From assembly GCF_024699925.1 (NCBI RefSeq), contig NZ_JAJOMX010000001.1:2332001-2396000 (forward strand): a stretch of DNA of 64,000 bases, in the 5' to 3' direction. The stretch is from Mesorhizobium sp. J428. Lineage in GTDB: Bacteria; Pseudomonadota; Alphaproteobacteria; Rhizobiales; Rhizobiaceae. Under the pieces are notes generated by a model. It was not told the origin of the DNA. It worked only from the letters and a program-made list of their open reading frames with translations, and did not search any database. Shown piece by piece: positions 17,209 through 25,655 of this stretch (position 1 is its first letter; each line of letters opens with the position of its first letter). The translations under genes and the position numbers were made by a program.

Positions 17209-17547
17209 ATGGCAAGGTATGTCCGCATTTTCATGATCCTGGTGCTTGCCGCTTTCGCGGCGGGAACGGTCGTGCATGCCGCGAATGCCGCCACGATGAG
17301 CGCGAAGATGACGCTCGCCGCTATCGATGGCGCGGGCATGGGCGGCTGTCAGGATTGCCCGGACGGTAGCGACAACATGCCTCCGTGCGACAATGTCTGC
17401 ATGTCGCCGATCCTGGCTGTTGTGCCGTCAGGCCAGCTAAGCCTGCCAGTCGCCGAGACGACTACCGAGAGCCTGGTTTTCCAAAGCGAGATAGGGCGCA
17501 CCGGACCGCCCGACCCTTATCCTCCCCGATCCATCATCCTGAGCTGA
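17209..17547 (+). CDS. Small exported cysteine-containing protein at the head of the copper operon
   Basis: About 112 residues from ATG 17209 (MARYVRIFMILVLAAFAAG), with a signal peptide ending near ANAA. The mature part has four cysteines in GGCQDCPDG and PPCDNVCMSP, then a Pro-rich end (GPPDPYPPRS). Size, position before a multicopper oxidase and the cysteine cluster recall the CopL-type regulatory or metal-binding proteins, but similarity is too weak to name it. An upstream in-frame extension lacks a ribosome site. Confidence 0.65.
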   Translation: MARYVRIFMILVLAAFAAGTVVHAANAATMSAKMTLAAIDGAGMGGCQDCPDGSDNMPPCDNVCMSPILAVVPSGQLSLPVAETTTESLVFQSEIGRTGPPDPYPPRSIILS

Positions 17548-17680
17548 CGCCGCCCGGACTCCGTTCCGGTTAGCGGCGCCTAAAATCATGCGCGGTCAAC
17601 CTGGCCGCCCGTGACCCCGCTTCGCTTCGCGCGGTTAGCGCGCTGCGGGCTCAAGCGCCCTCTCAGGATGGTTGGACATC

Positions 17681-19162
17681 ATGGTTTTGTATCTGCCGAC
17701 GCCGACGCGTCGGACCGTTCTCACATCCGCCGCGGCATTCACGGCCAGCGCGGTGCTTTCGGTTTCCGGACTCCGCACCGCTCGGGCCGCTTCCGTCAAG
17801 GAGTTCCGGTTGAAGGCGGCACCGGGCCGGACGCACCTCGTTCCTGAGCCTTACGGAGAAACGCCGGTCTGGGCCTACAACGATGCGGTGCCCGGCCCGG
17901 AAATCCGTGTCCGCCAGGGCGACCGACTGCGCGTCGTGGTCGACAACGGCCTCGATGAGGAAACCACGGTTCACTGGCATGGCGTGCGCACGCCCAACGC
18001 CATGGATGGTGTGCCACATCTGACGCAGGCGCCGATCGCTCCGGGTGAAACCTTCACCTACGAGTTCGACGCCGTCGATGCCGGCACCTTCTGGTATCAC
18101 CCGCACCAGAACAGCACGGTGCAGGTAGGGCGCGGTCTCTACGGCCCCCTGATCATTGAGGAAGCCGATCCCGTTCGCGTCGACCGCGAATTGACCTGGG
18201 TGCTGGACGACTGGCGTCTGACCCAAGCCGCTGCGATCAGCGACGATTTCGACAACCGGCATGACTTGATGCACAACGGCCGCGTCGGCAACACGGTCAC
18301 CATCAACGGCCGGGTGCCGGAGAGCATTGCGGTTCGTGCGGGCGAGCGAATCCGGCTGCGCCTGATCAATGCCGCCAATGCCCGCATCTTCGGACTCGAT
18401 TTCTCCGGGCTCGAGCCGGTCGTGATCGCTCTCGACGGACAGCCGGTCACGCCCCATGCACAGTCAGATGGAGTCGTCACGCTCGGTCCGGCCATGCGGA
18501 TGGATATGATCCTTGACATGACAGACCGGCCGGGAATCCGGACCACTGTGGTGGACCGGTTCTACCAAGGGCTGGAGTACCGCTTGGTCAAACTCGCCTA
18601 TGCGGAAACAGCGCTGAGGGAAGGTGCTCCGGACTGGCCGGTGGAACTACCGGCCAATCTGCTTGCCGAGCCGGACCTACGCGACGCGATCCGCCACGAG
18701 GTCACGTTTAACGGGGGCATGATGGGCCAGATGGTCATGGCCGAAATGGGCGGCAGCATGGGGGACGGTTCCTCCGGCGGCAAGATGGGCAACATGATGA
18801 ACATGATGCATGGCCAGGGCATTTGGTTCATCAACGGCAAGGCTGCCACCGGCCATGTCATGGATCCGCTGCTGACGATCCCGCGCGGCCGCACGTGCGT
18901 CCTGAGAATGACCAACGCGACGGCCTGGCATCACCCCATCCACCTGCACGGGCATTCATTCCGTGTCCTGTCAAGGAACGGGCAGCCGACAACCCATCGC
19001 GAGTGGCAGGACACCGTGCTGATGGCGCCGCGCGAGAAGGTCGAGATCGCCTTTGTCGCCGACAATCCGGGCGACTGGATGTTCCACTGCCACATCCTCG
19101 AGCACCAGGCCGCCGGGATGATGGGGGTGATCCGCGTATCCGAGACGGAGGAGCGGATATGA
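17681..19162 (+). CDS. Three-domain multicopper oxidase (CueO/CopA-like), Tat-exported
   Basis: 493 residues. A twin-arginine signal (TPTRRTVLTSAAAF, Arg10-11; cleavage near ARA-AS) is followed by three cupredoxin domains. All four copper motifs are present: HWHG 98-101, WYHPHQ 138-143, HHPIHLHGH 417-425 and HCHILEH 469-475. A Met-rich insert at about 347-376 resembles the CueO methionine region that binds Cu(I). It probably oxidises periplasmic Cu(I). An upstream TTG would add three residues, but the ATG is preferred. Its stop overlaps the next start by three bases. Confidence 0.93.
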   Translation: MVLYLPTPTRRTVLTSAAAFTASAVLSVSGLRTARAASVKEFRLKAAPGRTHLVPEPYGETPVWAYNDAVPGPEIRVRQGDRLRVVVDNGLDEETTVHWHGVRTPNAMDGVPHLTQAPIAPGETFTYEFDAVDAGTFWYHPHQNSTVQVGRGLYGPLIIEEADPVRVDRELTWVLDDWRLTQAAAISDDFDNRHDLMHNGRVGNTVTINGRVPESIAVRAGERIRLRLINAANARIFGLDFSGLEPVVIALDGQPVTPHAQSDGVVTLGPAMRMDMILDMTDRPGIRTTVVDRFYQGLEYRLVKLAYAETALREGAPDWPVELPANLLAEPDLRDAIRHEVTFNGGMMGQMVMAEMGGSMGDGSSGGKMGNMMNMMHGQGIWFINGKAATGHVMDPLLTIPRGRTCVLRMTNATAWHHPIHLHGHSFRVLSRNGQPTTHREWQDTVLMAPREKVEIAFVADNPGDWMFHCHILEHQAAGMMGVIRVSETEERI

Positions 19163-19869
19163 GCCGGATAGTCCTTTGCCTCGCCGCATTGGCCAGCCTT
19201 TCGGTCAGCACGGCCGCACTTGCCGACGGGGACGCACGGCGTGGTGCACAGGTCTATCGCGCCTGCGTCGCTTGCCATGCCCTCGAACCCGGCCTGCATC
19301 TCAGCGGACCGAGCCTCGACGGCTTCATGGGGCGCATGGCGGGCGCGGCGGAAGGGTTTGTTCGCTATTCGAGCGGACTGCGGGACGCGGGCTTTTCCTG
19401 GAACGCGGCCGCGCTCGATGGTTGGCTGAAAGATCCGGCGGGCATGATACCCGACACCTACATGACGTTCCGCGGGATCGACGACCCTCAGGCGCGCGCA
19501 GACCTCGTCGCCTTCCTCGAAATCGCCGGCCAGCCCGGCGGCGGCAGGAAGGTCGTCGACGAACGTCTCATCCCGGGCGGCTGGCTGCGGGCCGGAGCGC
19601 CGGAGCCAATTGGCGATCTGCCGCCTGAAACGCGTGTCACGGCAATCCGCCATTGCGGCGACAGCTATTTCATCACGACCGAGGACGGCCGGGAAACGCC
19701 CTATTGGGAGAAGAACATCCGGCTCAAGATCGACAGCGTCGAAACCGGTCCTCCGGCCGGCGTCGCCGTGATTCTTGGAGCCGGCATGGGCGGTGACCGT
19801 TTCTCGGTGATCTTCCGGAGCCTCGCCGACTTCGATCATCTCGTCACGGAGCGCTGTGAGGCGCGCTGA
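19159..19869 (+). CDS. c-type cytochrome, exported
   Basis: 236 residues with a signal peptide ending near ALADG and one haem-binding motif CVACH at 36-40. The class I cytochrome region runs to about residue 130 (GPSLDGFMGR, Met in MIPDTYMTFRGI as likely axial ligand, ARADLVAFLEIAG). The C-terminal ~100 residues (from about VDERLIPGGW) are not recognised and include RHCGDSYFITTEDG. ATG overlaps the oxidase stop, so electrons may pass between oxidase and cytochrome. The chosen start discards a long out-of-register extension. Confidence 0.85.
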   Translation: MSRIVLCLAALASLSVSTAALADGDARRGAQVYRACVACHALEPGLHLSGPSLDGFMGRMAGAAEGFVRYSSGLRDAGFSWNAAALDGWLKDPAGMIPDTYMTFRGIDDPQARADLVAFLEIAGQPGGGRKVVDERLIPGGWLRAGAPEPIGDLPPETRVTAIRHCGDSYFITTEDGRETPYWEKNIRLKIDSVETGPPAGVAVILGAGMGGDRFSVIFRSLADFDHLVTERCEAR

Positions 19870-19871
19870 AC

Positions 19872-20822
19872 ATGAAAGACACCAGCATGACAACCACGCC
19901 CAGATACTCCACTCGTCTTTCCAGGCGAACCTTCCTTGGCGCGATGGCGACGGGCGCCGGGCTGATAAGCCTGCCTTTCAACCTTCGCGCCGCACCCGGA
20001 GCAACCGGTCCCGCAATCGCCTTCGATGGCGATGCGTTGATCCTGGCTGAAGGCACCCTTTCCCGCAGCGATGGCGCTGGCGGCTGGATAGAGCTGTCCG
20101 CTCCGGCGGCAGGCGGCATCCTCTCGCTCGCGACACATCCGGGCCGTCCCGGCCGGATAGCGGCCGGTCTAGCGGGCGGCGGCGTCACGCTCTCCGAAGA
20201 CGGCGGGCACGGTTGGGAGGCGAGGAGCCAGGGCTTGCCCGACGCCCCGGTGACGGCGGTCACCGTGGCAGCGGCCGAGCCGGATACCATCTATGCCGCC
20301 ATTCGCGGCGACGGCCTTTGGAAAAGCGAGAATGCCGGTCGATCATGGGCCCTCGCGATGGACCGGCCGTGGCTCGCAGACGCCGAGCGCGATCTGACGG
20401 CACTGGCCTCGGTCGATCTGGCAACGGGCATGGGCGGCATCTGGATCTATGCCGGAACCGAACTGGGTCTCACGCGCGTGCCGGATTGCTTCTGCCGCTG
20501 GCAGAGCGTGCAGCCGGGCGATGCGATGGACGCGCTTGCCTCGGGGAAACCGGCTCCATCGGAGGCGCCCCTTCCTGAAGGCGAGACGATTAACGCACTG
20601 GTCAGCGCGTCTTCGCTGCCCACTCGGCTTTACGCCGCGCTGCCTTCAGGCATCTGGATGTCGGAGGACGCCGGAGTGGTGTGGTCGCAAAAGTCGAACG
20701 CGCGCGCGCTGGCCGTCGCTGTTCACGCCACCAATGCCGATCATGTCGTCGCCATCACACGAGACGGCCTCATTGAAAGTCGCGACGGCGGCGCGAACTG
20801 GACCGCGCTCGTGCGCGCATAA
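19872..20822 (+). CDS. Tat-exported BNR/Asp-box repeat (beta-propeller-like) protein
   Basis: 316 residues. A Tat signal is seen (LSRRTFLGAMATGAG). Asp-box/BNR repeats follow, the consensus S-x-D-x-G-x-x-W type: SEDGGHGWE, SENAGRSWA, SEDAGVVWS and SRDGGANWT. These repeats form propeller blades as in sialidases and photosystem assembly factors. No enzymatic residues can be assigned. It lies two bases after the cytochrome gene and may be a scaffold or assembly factor for the exported oxidase and cytochromes (inference). Confidence 0.8.
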   Translation: MKDTSMTTTPRYSTRLSRRTFLGAMATGAGLISLPFNLRAAPGATGPAIAFDGDALILAEGTLSRSDGAGGWIELSAPAAGGILSLATHPGRPGRIAAGLAGGGVTLSEDGGHGWEARSQGLPDAPVTAVTVAAAEPDTIYAAIRGDGLWKSENAGRSWALAMDRPWLADAERDLTALASVDLATGMGGIWIYAGTELGLTRVPDCFCRWQSVQPGDAMDALASGKPAPSEAPLPEGETINALVSASSLPTRLYAALPSGIWMSEDAGVVWSQKSNARALAVAVHATNADHVVAITRDGLIESRDGGANWTALVRA

Positions 20823-20833
20823 TGGAGAATGTC

Positions 20834-21322
20834 ATGAACAGGAAAACAATTGCCGCAGCCGTCGTCGCCGTGGTCGCCATTGGCGGTATCGCCTACTGGA
20901 CGCTGGGTTCGGCGAACTCGCCTCTGCAGGGTTCCGCCGTCGCGGCAGCCTCGGACAGCAAGACGATCACAATCTGGCGCGATCCGGGCTGCGGGTGTTG
21001 CGATGCCTATGCCGACTATCTGGAAGGCAACGGCTACACGGTGACGCGCGTCGATGATCGCGATTTCGACAAGCGCTCGGTTGACATGGGCGTTCCCGAG
21101 CGGGGTATCGGGTGCCACCTGGCCGAGATCGACGGCTATGTCGTGAGCGGCCTCGTACCTGTGGAAATCGTCGAGCGGCTGGTCAGTGAGCGCCCGGACA
21201 TCACCGGGATCACACTGCCTGGCATGCCGGCCAACGCTCCCGGCATGGCACGCGAAAAGTCCGGCACGTTGAAAACTTACGCCTTCGGCAAGGACGGCGT
21301 CACCGTCTACTCCGAGGAGTGA
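20834..21322 (+). CDS. DUF411 metal-binding protein
   Basis: 162 residues with an N-terminal membrane/signal helix and the DUF411 signature WRDPGCGCCDAYADYL (Cys53, Cys55, Cys56), RGIGCHLAEIDGYVVSGLVP and ITGITLPGMPANAPGM. DUF411 proteins occur with copper-resistance genes and are thought to bind copper in the periplasm. ATG 20834 is chosen (GGAG six bases upstream) over 20822. The Met-rich MPANAPGM region is typical of the family. Confidence 0.9.
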   Translation: MNRKTIAAAVVAVVAIGGIAYWTLGSANSPLQGSAVAAASDSKTITIWRDPGCGCCDAYADYLEGNGYTVTRVDDRDFDKRSVDMGVPERGIGCHLAEIDGYVVSGLVPVEIVERLVSERPDITGITLPGMPANAPGMAREKSGTLKTYAFGKDGVTVYSEE

Positions 21323-21326
21323 TCCC

Positions 21327-21461
21327 GTGGGTGGAATGATGACGGACAAGTCCATGATGATGTTGATGATGGCCGGAATTATTCTCGGGGCGCTTCTGGT
21401 CCTCGCTATCCTGATCCTCGGCCTCTTCGCGCTCGTGAAGTATCTGCGGGGGTCGCGATGA
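21327..21461 (+). CDS. 44-residue Met-rich single-helix membrane peptide
   Basis: A short frame from GTG 21327 to the TGA at 21459-21461. The product starts MGGMMTDKSMMMLMMAG, continues with one strong hydrophobic helix (IILGALLVLAILILGLFALV) and ends KYLRGSR. GAGGAG lies about ten bases upstream. Its stop overlaps the start of the next cytochrome gene (ATGA), which supports it as a real coupled gene. The eight methionines before the helix could bind Cu(I) at the outer face (inference). Confidence 0.65.
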   Translation: MGGMMTDKSMMMLMMAGIILGALLVLAILILGLFALVKYLRGSR

Positions 21462-21943
21462 GGCGCAAGGTGATCCTCCTTTCCGTTGTCGCCGTTGCGA
21501 GCCTGGCGGCCATCGCCTCGTTTGCGCAAGTGCAGGGTGGCAATGTGCGAGCAGCGGACGTGACCTTCCTTGGCCAGCCCGTGACGGCGGAGCAAATTGT
21601 CCGCGGCAAGGAGATCTATGCCGAGAACTGTGCCTCCTGCCACGGCGCAAAGCTCGAAGGCCAACCGGACTGGAAACGTCGGCTGGAGAACGGCCGCATG
21701 CCAGCGCCGCCGCACGATGAAAGCGGCCACACCTGGCACCACTCGGACCAGGACCTGTTCGCCATCACCAAGCTCGGTGTCGGCGGTGTCGTCCCGGGCT
21801 ATGAGAGCGACATGCTCGCCTTCGGGGACATCCTGAGCGACGAGGAGATCGCCGCCGTGCTCGCCTTTATCAAGAGCACCTGGCCTGAGCGCCAGCGGGA
21901 CGTCCAGGCTCGAATTACGGCCAGCGACGGGAACGGCTCATGA
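21458..21943 (+). CDS. Second c-type cytochrome, exported or membrane-anchored
   Basis: 161 residues: an N-terminal hydrophobic signal/anchor to about residue 23, haem motif CASCH at 58-62 in YAENCASCHGAKLEGQ, and a likely axial Met in the DMLAFGDILSDEEIAAVLAFI segment typical of class I cytochromes. Overlaps the next gene by four bases. Together with the 19.2-kb cytochrome it could carry electrons released in copper oxidation. Confidence 0.9.
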   Translation: MRRKVILLSVVAVASLAAIASFAQVQGGNVRAADVTFLGQPVTAEQIVRGKEIYAENCASCHGAKLEGQPDWKRRLENGRMPAPPHDESGHTWHHSDQDLFAITKLGVGGVVPGYESDMLAFGDILSDEEIAAVLAFIKSTWPERQRDVQARITASDGNGS

Positions 21944-22545
21944 TCAGAACCGACGAATATTCCACGGCCCCGATGCGCCGCCGCAACGTCCTGGCCTTCC
22001 TGCCGCTTGCTGTAGCGGCCATGCTCGGCGTGGTGCTGGCCTGGGGGCTCACGCGTGATCCAAGCAACCTGCCGTCTACGCTGATCAGCAAGCCGGTGCC
22101 CGACTTTGCGCTGCCGCCGGTCAAGGGCCGGACCCTTGGCCTGTCGAGCACCGATCTCAAGGGCGAAGTCTCGCTGGTCAATGTCTTCGCCTCCTGGTGC
22201 GTTGCCTGCCGCGCGGAGCACCCCTTGTTCATGAAACTTGCGGCGCAAGGCACCGTGCCGCTGCACGGCCTCAACTACAAGGATCGGCCGGACGATGCGG
22301 CGAAATGGCTGGACAGCCTTGGCGATCCCTACACGCGCACCGGGGCCGACATCAGCGGACGCGTGGCCATCGATTGGGGTGTCTACGGCGTGCCCGAGAC
22401 ATTCGTCATCGGCGCGGACGGACGTGTTGCCTACAAGCATATCGGCCCGGTGAGCGAAGAGGCACTCACGGGCACCATCCTGCCGCTCGTGGAGGAACTG
22501 CGCCGTCAGGCGGAAGGCGATAAAGCCCTCGGAGACGGCCAATGA
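21940..22545 (+). CDS. DsbE/CcmG-like thiol:disulfide oxidoreductase
   Basis: 201 residues: one N-terminal membrane helix (about 16-37) and a periplasmic thioredoxin fold with active site WCVAC at 86-90 and the cis-Pro loop GVYGVPETFVIG. FASWC and the long HPLFMKL stretch match CcmG/DsbE, which reduce apocytochrome c for haem attachment. Here it may serve the two local cytochromes or copper-site thiols. Overlaps both neighbours by four bases. Confidence 0.88.
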   Translation: MIRTDEYSTAPMRRRNVLAFLPLAVAAMLGVVLAWGLTRDPSNLPSTLISKPVPDFALPPVKGRTLGLSSTDLKGEVSLVNVFASWCVACRAEHPLFMKLAAQGTVPLHGLNYKDRPDDAAKWLDSLGDPYTRTGADISGRVAIDWGVYGVPETFVIGADGRVAYKHIGPVSEEALTGTILPLVEELRRQAEGDKALGDGQ

Positions 22546-23150
22546 GGAACCTCCTGCGGGGACAGCGCACAATCGTATTTCTGGCGGCAGGCACGCTAAC
22601 CCTGGCCGCGATCGCGATCGTCGGCGTGATCTATTTCAGCGGAGGCACGCCAGTGCGTGCGCCTCAAAGCGGAGGACAGGCTGAGACGGCCTCGTCCCGG
22701 TCCTTCGTGATGCACGAGGCGCCGCGGCCGCTCCCCGAAATCGAGTTTGAGGACGGGAACGGTGAGGCTCTTACGCTGGCCGATTTGAGGGGCAAGACCG
22801 TGTTGCTCAACATCTGGGCGACGTGGTGCGTGCCCTGCCGCGAGGAGATGCCGACGCTCGATGCACTTGAAGCGGAACTAGGTGGCCCGGGCTTCGAGGT
22901 CGTGCCGCTCTCGGTCGACCGGGCCGGGCCGGAGGTGGTTCGGAAGTTCTACGCCGAAATCGGCATTGAGCATCTTGGCCTCTACATCGACGCCTCCATG
23001 CGGGCTTCGTTCGACCTGCAGGCGCCAGGACTGCCGACGACGCTTCTGATCGACAGCGAGGGCCGAGAATGGGGAAGGCTCGTCGGTCCGGCCGAGTGGG
23101 ACACGCCCGAGATGATTGCATTTCTCAAAAACCATCTGACGTCAAACTGA
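22542..23150 (+). CDS. TlpA-like membrane-anchored thioredoxin
   Basis: 202 residues with one membrane helix (about 11-33) and a periplasmic thioredoxin domain: NIWATWCVPCREEMPTLDAL (active site 95-99) and cis-Pro segment GLPTTLLIDSEG. TlpA-type proteins keep Cu-site cysteines reduced for SCO-dependent copper insertion. A second thioredoxin directly after a DsbE-like one suggests separate client proteins. Confidence 0.88.
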   Translation: MRNLLRGQRTIVFLAAGTLTLAAIAIVGVIYFSGGTPVRAPQSGGQAETASSRSFVMHEAPRPLPEIEFEDGNGEALTLADLRGKTVLLNIWATWCVPCREEMPTLDALEAELGGPGFEVVPLSVDRAGPEVVRKFYAEIGIEHLGLYIDASMRASFDLQAPGLPTTLLIDSEGREWGRLVGPAEWDTPEMIAFLKNHLTSN

Positions 23151-23163
23151 GAAGGAAGCCTCC

Positions 23164-23589
23164 ATGGCCGATACACAACAGTCACAATCTCAAGACGGCT
23201 CGCTCGGTCGCGACCTGCTCTATGCCCTTCGCTACTACCTCGGCAGCCGACGCGGTCTGCTCGTGCTCGCCGGACTGACGATCGTGGCGGGCCTGGCGTT
23301 GAACTGGAGCTGGTTGGCCGCTGCCGGCATCGCGCCGATCCTGATCAGCGTGTTGCCCTGCCTCGCCATGTGCGCCCTCGGCCTGTGCATGAACCGGTCA
23401 GGCGGCAAGTCCTGCTCGACCGCTGCGAGCAACTCCGACCCGGCGGCGATCGCGGACGCAGGGCCAGTCACGCAGGCAGTTGTTCTCGACGCATCGCCCG
23501 ACCGCGCGGCTCCCATGAGTGGTGGCGCCGCCGTTCTTGCAATTCCCGAACCGCGTCCCTCCAAGGAAAGGAGACCGACCGATGCGTAA
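23164..23589 (+). CDS. Small membrane protein with a Cys-rich loop
   Basis: 141 residues. Two hydrophobic stretches (LLVLAGLTIVAGLALNWSWL and AAAGIAPILISVLPCLAMCALGLC) end in a cysteine-containing loop, PCLAMCALGLCMNRSGGKSC. The C-terminal ~55 residues are low-complexity. Proteins with this cysteine-helix arrangement are seen beside copper and mercury genes, but I cannot assign a named family. GAAGGAAG precedes the ATG by about seven bases. Confidence 0.7.
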   Translation: MADTQQSQSQDGSLGRDLLYALRYYLGSRRGLLVLAGLTIVAGLALNWSWLAAAGIAPILISVLPCLAMCALGLCMNRSGGKSCSTAASNSDPAAIADAGPVTQAVVLDASPDRAAPMSGGAAVLAIPEPRPSKERRPTDA

Positions 23590-23851
23590 ATTGATCAAAG
23601 CGCTTGCCATTGCTTCCGCCGTTATCGCGGGCCTCGCGGCTGCACCCGCGCTCTACGCCCATGACTCAGAGGGGTCCGACGACGCCATGATGGGCTCCGG
23701 CATGATGGGCATGATGGGCCAGATGAGCGAGATGATGGAGGGCTGCAACAGGATGATGCAGTCCATGAGCCATGACGGCACCGGACGGCCCAACGAGCAG
23801 TGGCGCGAGAAGTCGCCCGACTACAACGGCGCCCCAGGAACGAACGGCTAA
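23582..23851 (+). CDS. Exported Met-rich small protein
   Basis: 89 residues from ATG 23582, with GGAG seven bases upstream. A signal peptide ends near ALYAH. The mature part contains a dense Met cluster (DDAMMGSGMMGMMGQMSEMMEG, about residues 34-55) and a single Cys in GCNRMM. Met clusters bind Cu(I). It overlaps the upstream gene by eight bases. A periplasmic copper buffer is the most economical guess. The gap 23852-23941 shows nothing else. Confidence 0.72.
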   Translation: MRKLIKALAIASAVIAGLAAAPALYAHDSEGSDDAMMGSGMMGMMGQMSEMMEGCNRMMQSMSHDGTGRPNEQWREKSPDYNGAPGTNG

Positions 23852-23941
23852 GCACAGCTTGGCATCGCAACGTGTCCAGACAATCGAGAGGCCGTATCGC
23901 GATGGGTCGTGCTTGGGCAGGGCCTTTCGAGAAAGACTGAT

Positions 23942-24583
23942 ATGACACCAACCAAAACAACGCAGCTCGGACGTATCCGCTTCAGCCTATGGATACTCGT
24001 GGCCGCTGCCGTGCTGGCGCTCGGTGGCGCTTATTTCGTCCGGACGATCGGCGTCCGCGAGCCGCCGCCGGTCACCGTCGGCGAAGCCGACGTACGCTCC
24101 GAGTTTTCATTGACCGATCACAACGGGAACCACGTTACCGAGGCCGATTTTCTCGGGCGCTGGCAACTCGTGTTCTTCGGATTCACCCATTGCCCGGACA
24201 TTTGCCCGACCACCCTCGCCTTTATGGCGAATGTGCTGGATCGGTTTGGTGACGAGGTCGAGCGCGTCGCACCGATCTTCATCACGGTCGACCCGACACG
24301 CGACACGCCGGAGGTGATGGCGGAATACGTCCAGGCCTTTCACCCGAAGCTGGTTGGACTGACCGGGTCGGAAGCCGAAGTCGCCGCGGCTGCCCAGTCC
24401 TTCCGCGTCTACTACGAGAGAATGGAAGAGGAAACGGCTCCGGACGGCTACCTGATGGCTCACTCCGGGCACATCTACCTGATGACAACTGAAGGTCGTT
24501 TTGAAGATGTTTTCCGCGAAGGTGAACAGTCCGCCGCAGACATGGCCGCCGATATCCTTGCAAGAATGAATGGAAAACAATGA
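23942..24583 (+). CDS. SCO1/SenC family copper chaperone
   Basis: 213 residues: an N-terminal membrane helix and a thioredoxin-like fold with the SCO copper motif FFGFTHCPDICPTTL (Cys84, Cys88) and the conserved His near residue 174 (LMAHSGHIYLM). SCO proteins deliver copper to the CuA site of cytochrome oxidases or maintain thiol redox state. ATG 23942 is chosen over a frame 11 codons longer. It overlaps the PCuAC gene by four bases, and the two families act together in CuA assembly. Confidence 0.92.
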   Translation: MTPTKTTQLGRIRFSLWILVAAAVLALGGAYFVRTIGVREPPPVTVGEADVRSEFSLTDHNGNHVTEADFLGRWQLVFFGFTHCPDICPTTLAFMANVLDRFGDEVERVAPIFITVDPTRDTPEVMAEYVQAFHPKLVGLTGSEAEVAAAAQSFRVYYERMEEETAPDGYLMAHSGHIYLMTTEGRFEDVFREGEQSAADMAADILARMNGKQ

Positions 24584-25032
24584 TGAAAATACTGATTGCA
24601 ACACTGGTGGCGGTCTGGGCGATCGCATCGCCGGCACAGGCGGAGGAGAGTGTCCGCGTGTTCAATGCGTGGGCGCGGGCCTCCGTCCTCGCCTCCCGTC
24701 CCGGCGCCGCCTATCTCACCATCAAGAGTGCGTCGGACGATACGCTGATTGGCGCGAGCACGCCTGTTGCCGAGCGGGTCATGATTCACGCAATCGAAAA
24801 GGACGGCGATGTAAGCCGCATGAAACACATCGAAACGCTTGAATTGCTGGCGGGTGAGCGGATCACGCTCGCGCCCGGCGGCATGCACCTGATGTTGATG
24901 GCGCTGCAAGACAAACTTCGCGAGGGCACGACATTCCCTATGACGCTCAGCTTCGAGGCCGCCGGCGAAATCACCGTTGAGGTTTCGGTGCTCGGAATAG
25001 CAGCCGAGGGGCCAAGGGAGACAGCTGAATGA
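24580..25032 (+). CDS. PCu(A)C periplasmic copper chaperone
   Basis: 150 residues with a signal peptide ending near PAQA. The full family motif H-X10-M-X21-H-X-M is visible: His70, Met81, His103 and Met105, in MIHAIEKDGDVSRMKH and GGMHLMLM. PCuAC binds Cu(I) and passes it to SCO or directly to CuA. Flanked by two SCO-like genes with four-base overlaps. Confidence 0.92.
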   Translation: MMKILIATLVAVWAIASPAQAEESVRVFNAWARASVLASRPGAAYLTIKSASDDTLIGASTPVAERVMIHAIEKDGDVSRMKHIETLELLAGERITLAPGGMHLMLMALQDKLREGTTFPMTLSFEAAGEITVEVSVLGIAAEGPRETAE

Positions 25033-25655
25033 AGCGCATCCTGATCTTAGCTTTCCTATTGGTCGCACAGCCGGCATTTGCACACCATCCAGGTGAGCGC
25101 ATTGACGAGGTGATGACCGAACAGGAGCCGGCCTTCGAGGTGATGGATCGTCCTTCCACGCCTGAACTCAGCCTCGAAGAACCGGGCGGCAGCGTCCTGG
25201 GCCTCGGCGATCTCCATGATCAGATCATCGTGCTGAGCTTTGTTCCGCAGAACTGTGACAGTCCATGCGCCAAACAGCAGGCCGTTCTCGCGGGCGTGCA
25301 AGAGCAGGTGAATGTTTCGCCGATGAAGCAAATCGTCACGTTCGTTACCGTTCACGACGCAGATGCGTCGATCGAAGCAACTTGGGACGAGGCGAACTGG
25401 CGGCAGGCTATCCCATCGAACGACGAGATGACTGCCGCCGCGGCAAACCGTTTCGCTGCGCTGAGTAGGCGCGGCCAGGAGCTGCCGATGGCGCATGTCA
25501 TCGACCGCAACGGACGGCATGCCGGAATTTTCCATGGTTCCGATTTCAGCAAGACAAATCTGACCCTCTACATCAACCAACTCATCAACAACGCGCATGC
25601 GCCGAAGCCACCTGCCGAAAAGGGGTGGTGGGAATGGCTGACAGGCTGGTTCTGA
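25029..25655 (+). CDS. SCO-like exported thioredoxin-fold protein
   Basis: 208 residues with a signal peptide (MKRILILAFLLVAQPAFA-HH) and a CxxxC motif in QNCDSPCAKQQA (Cys76, Cys80), the spacing used by SCO proteins. The downstream MAHVIDRNGRHAGIFHGSDF segment places a His as expected. It lacks the CPDICPTTL signature of the other SCO protein here, so it is a diverged paralogue. A C-terminal Trp-rich tail (GWWEWLTGWF) is unusual. Confidence 0.8.
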   Translation: MKRILILAFLLVAQPAFAHHPGERIDEVMTEQEPAFEVMDRPSTPELSLEEPGGSVLGLGDLHDQIIVLSFVPQNCDSPCAKQQAVLAGVQEQVNVSPMKQIVTFVTVHDADASIEATWDEANWRQAIPSNDEMTAAAANRFAALSRRGQELPMAHVIDRNGRHAGIFHGSDFSKTNLTLYINQLINNAHAPKPPAEKGWWEWLTGWF

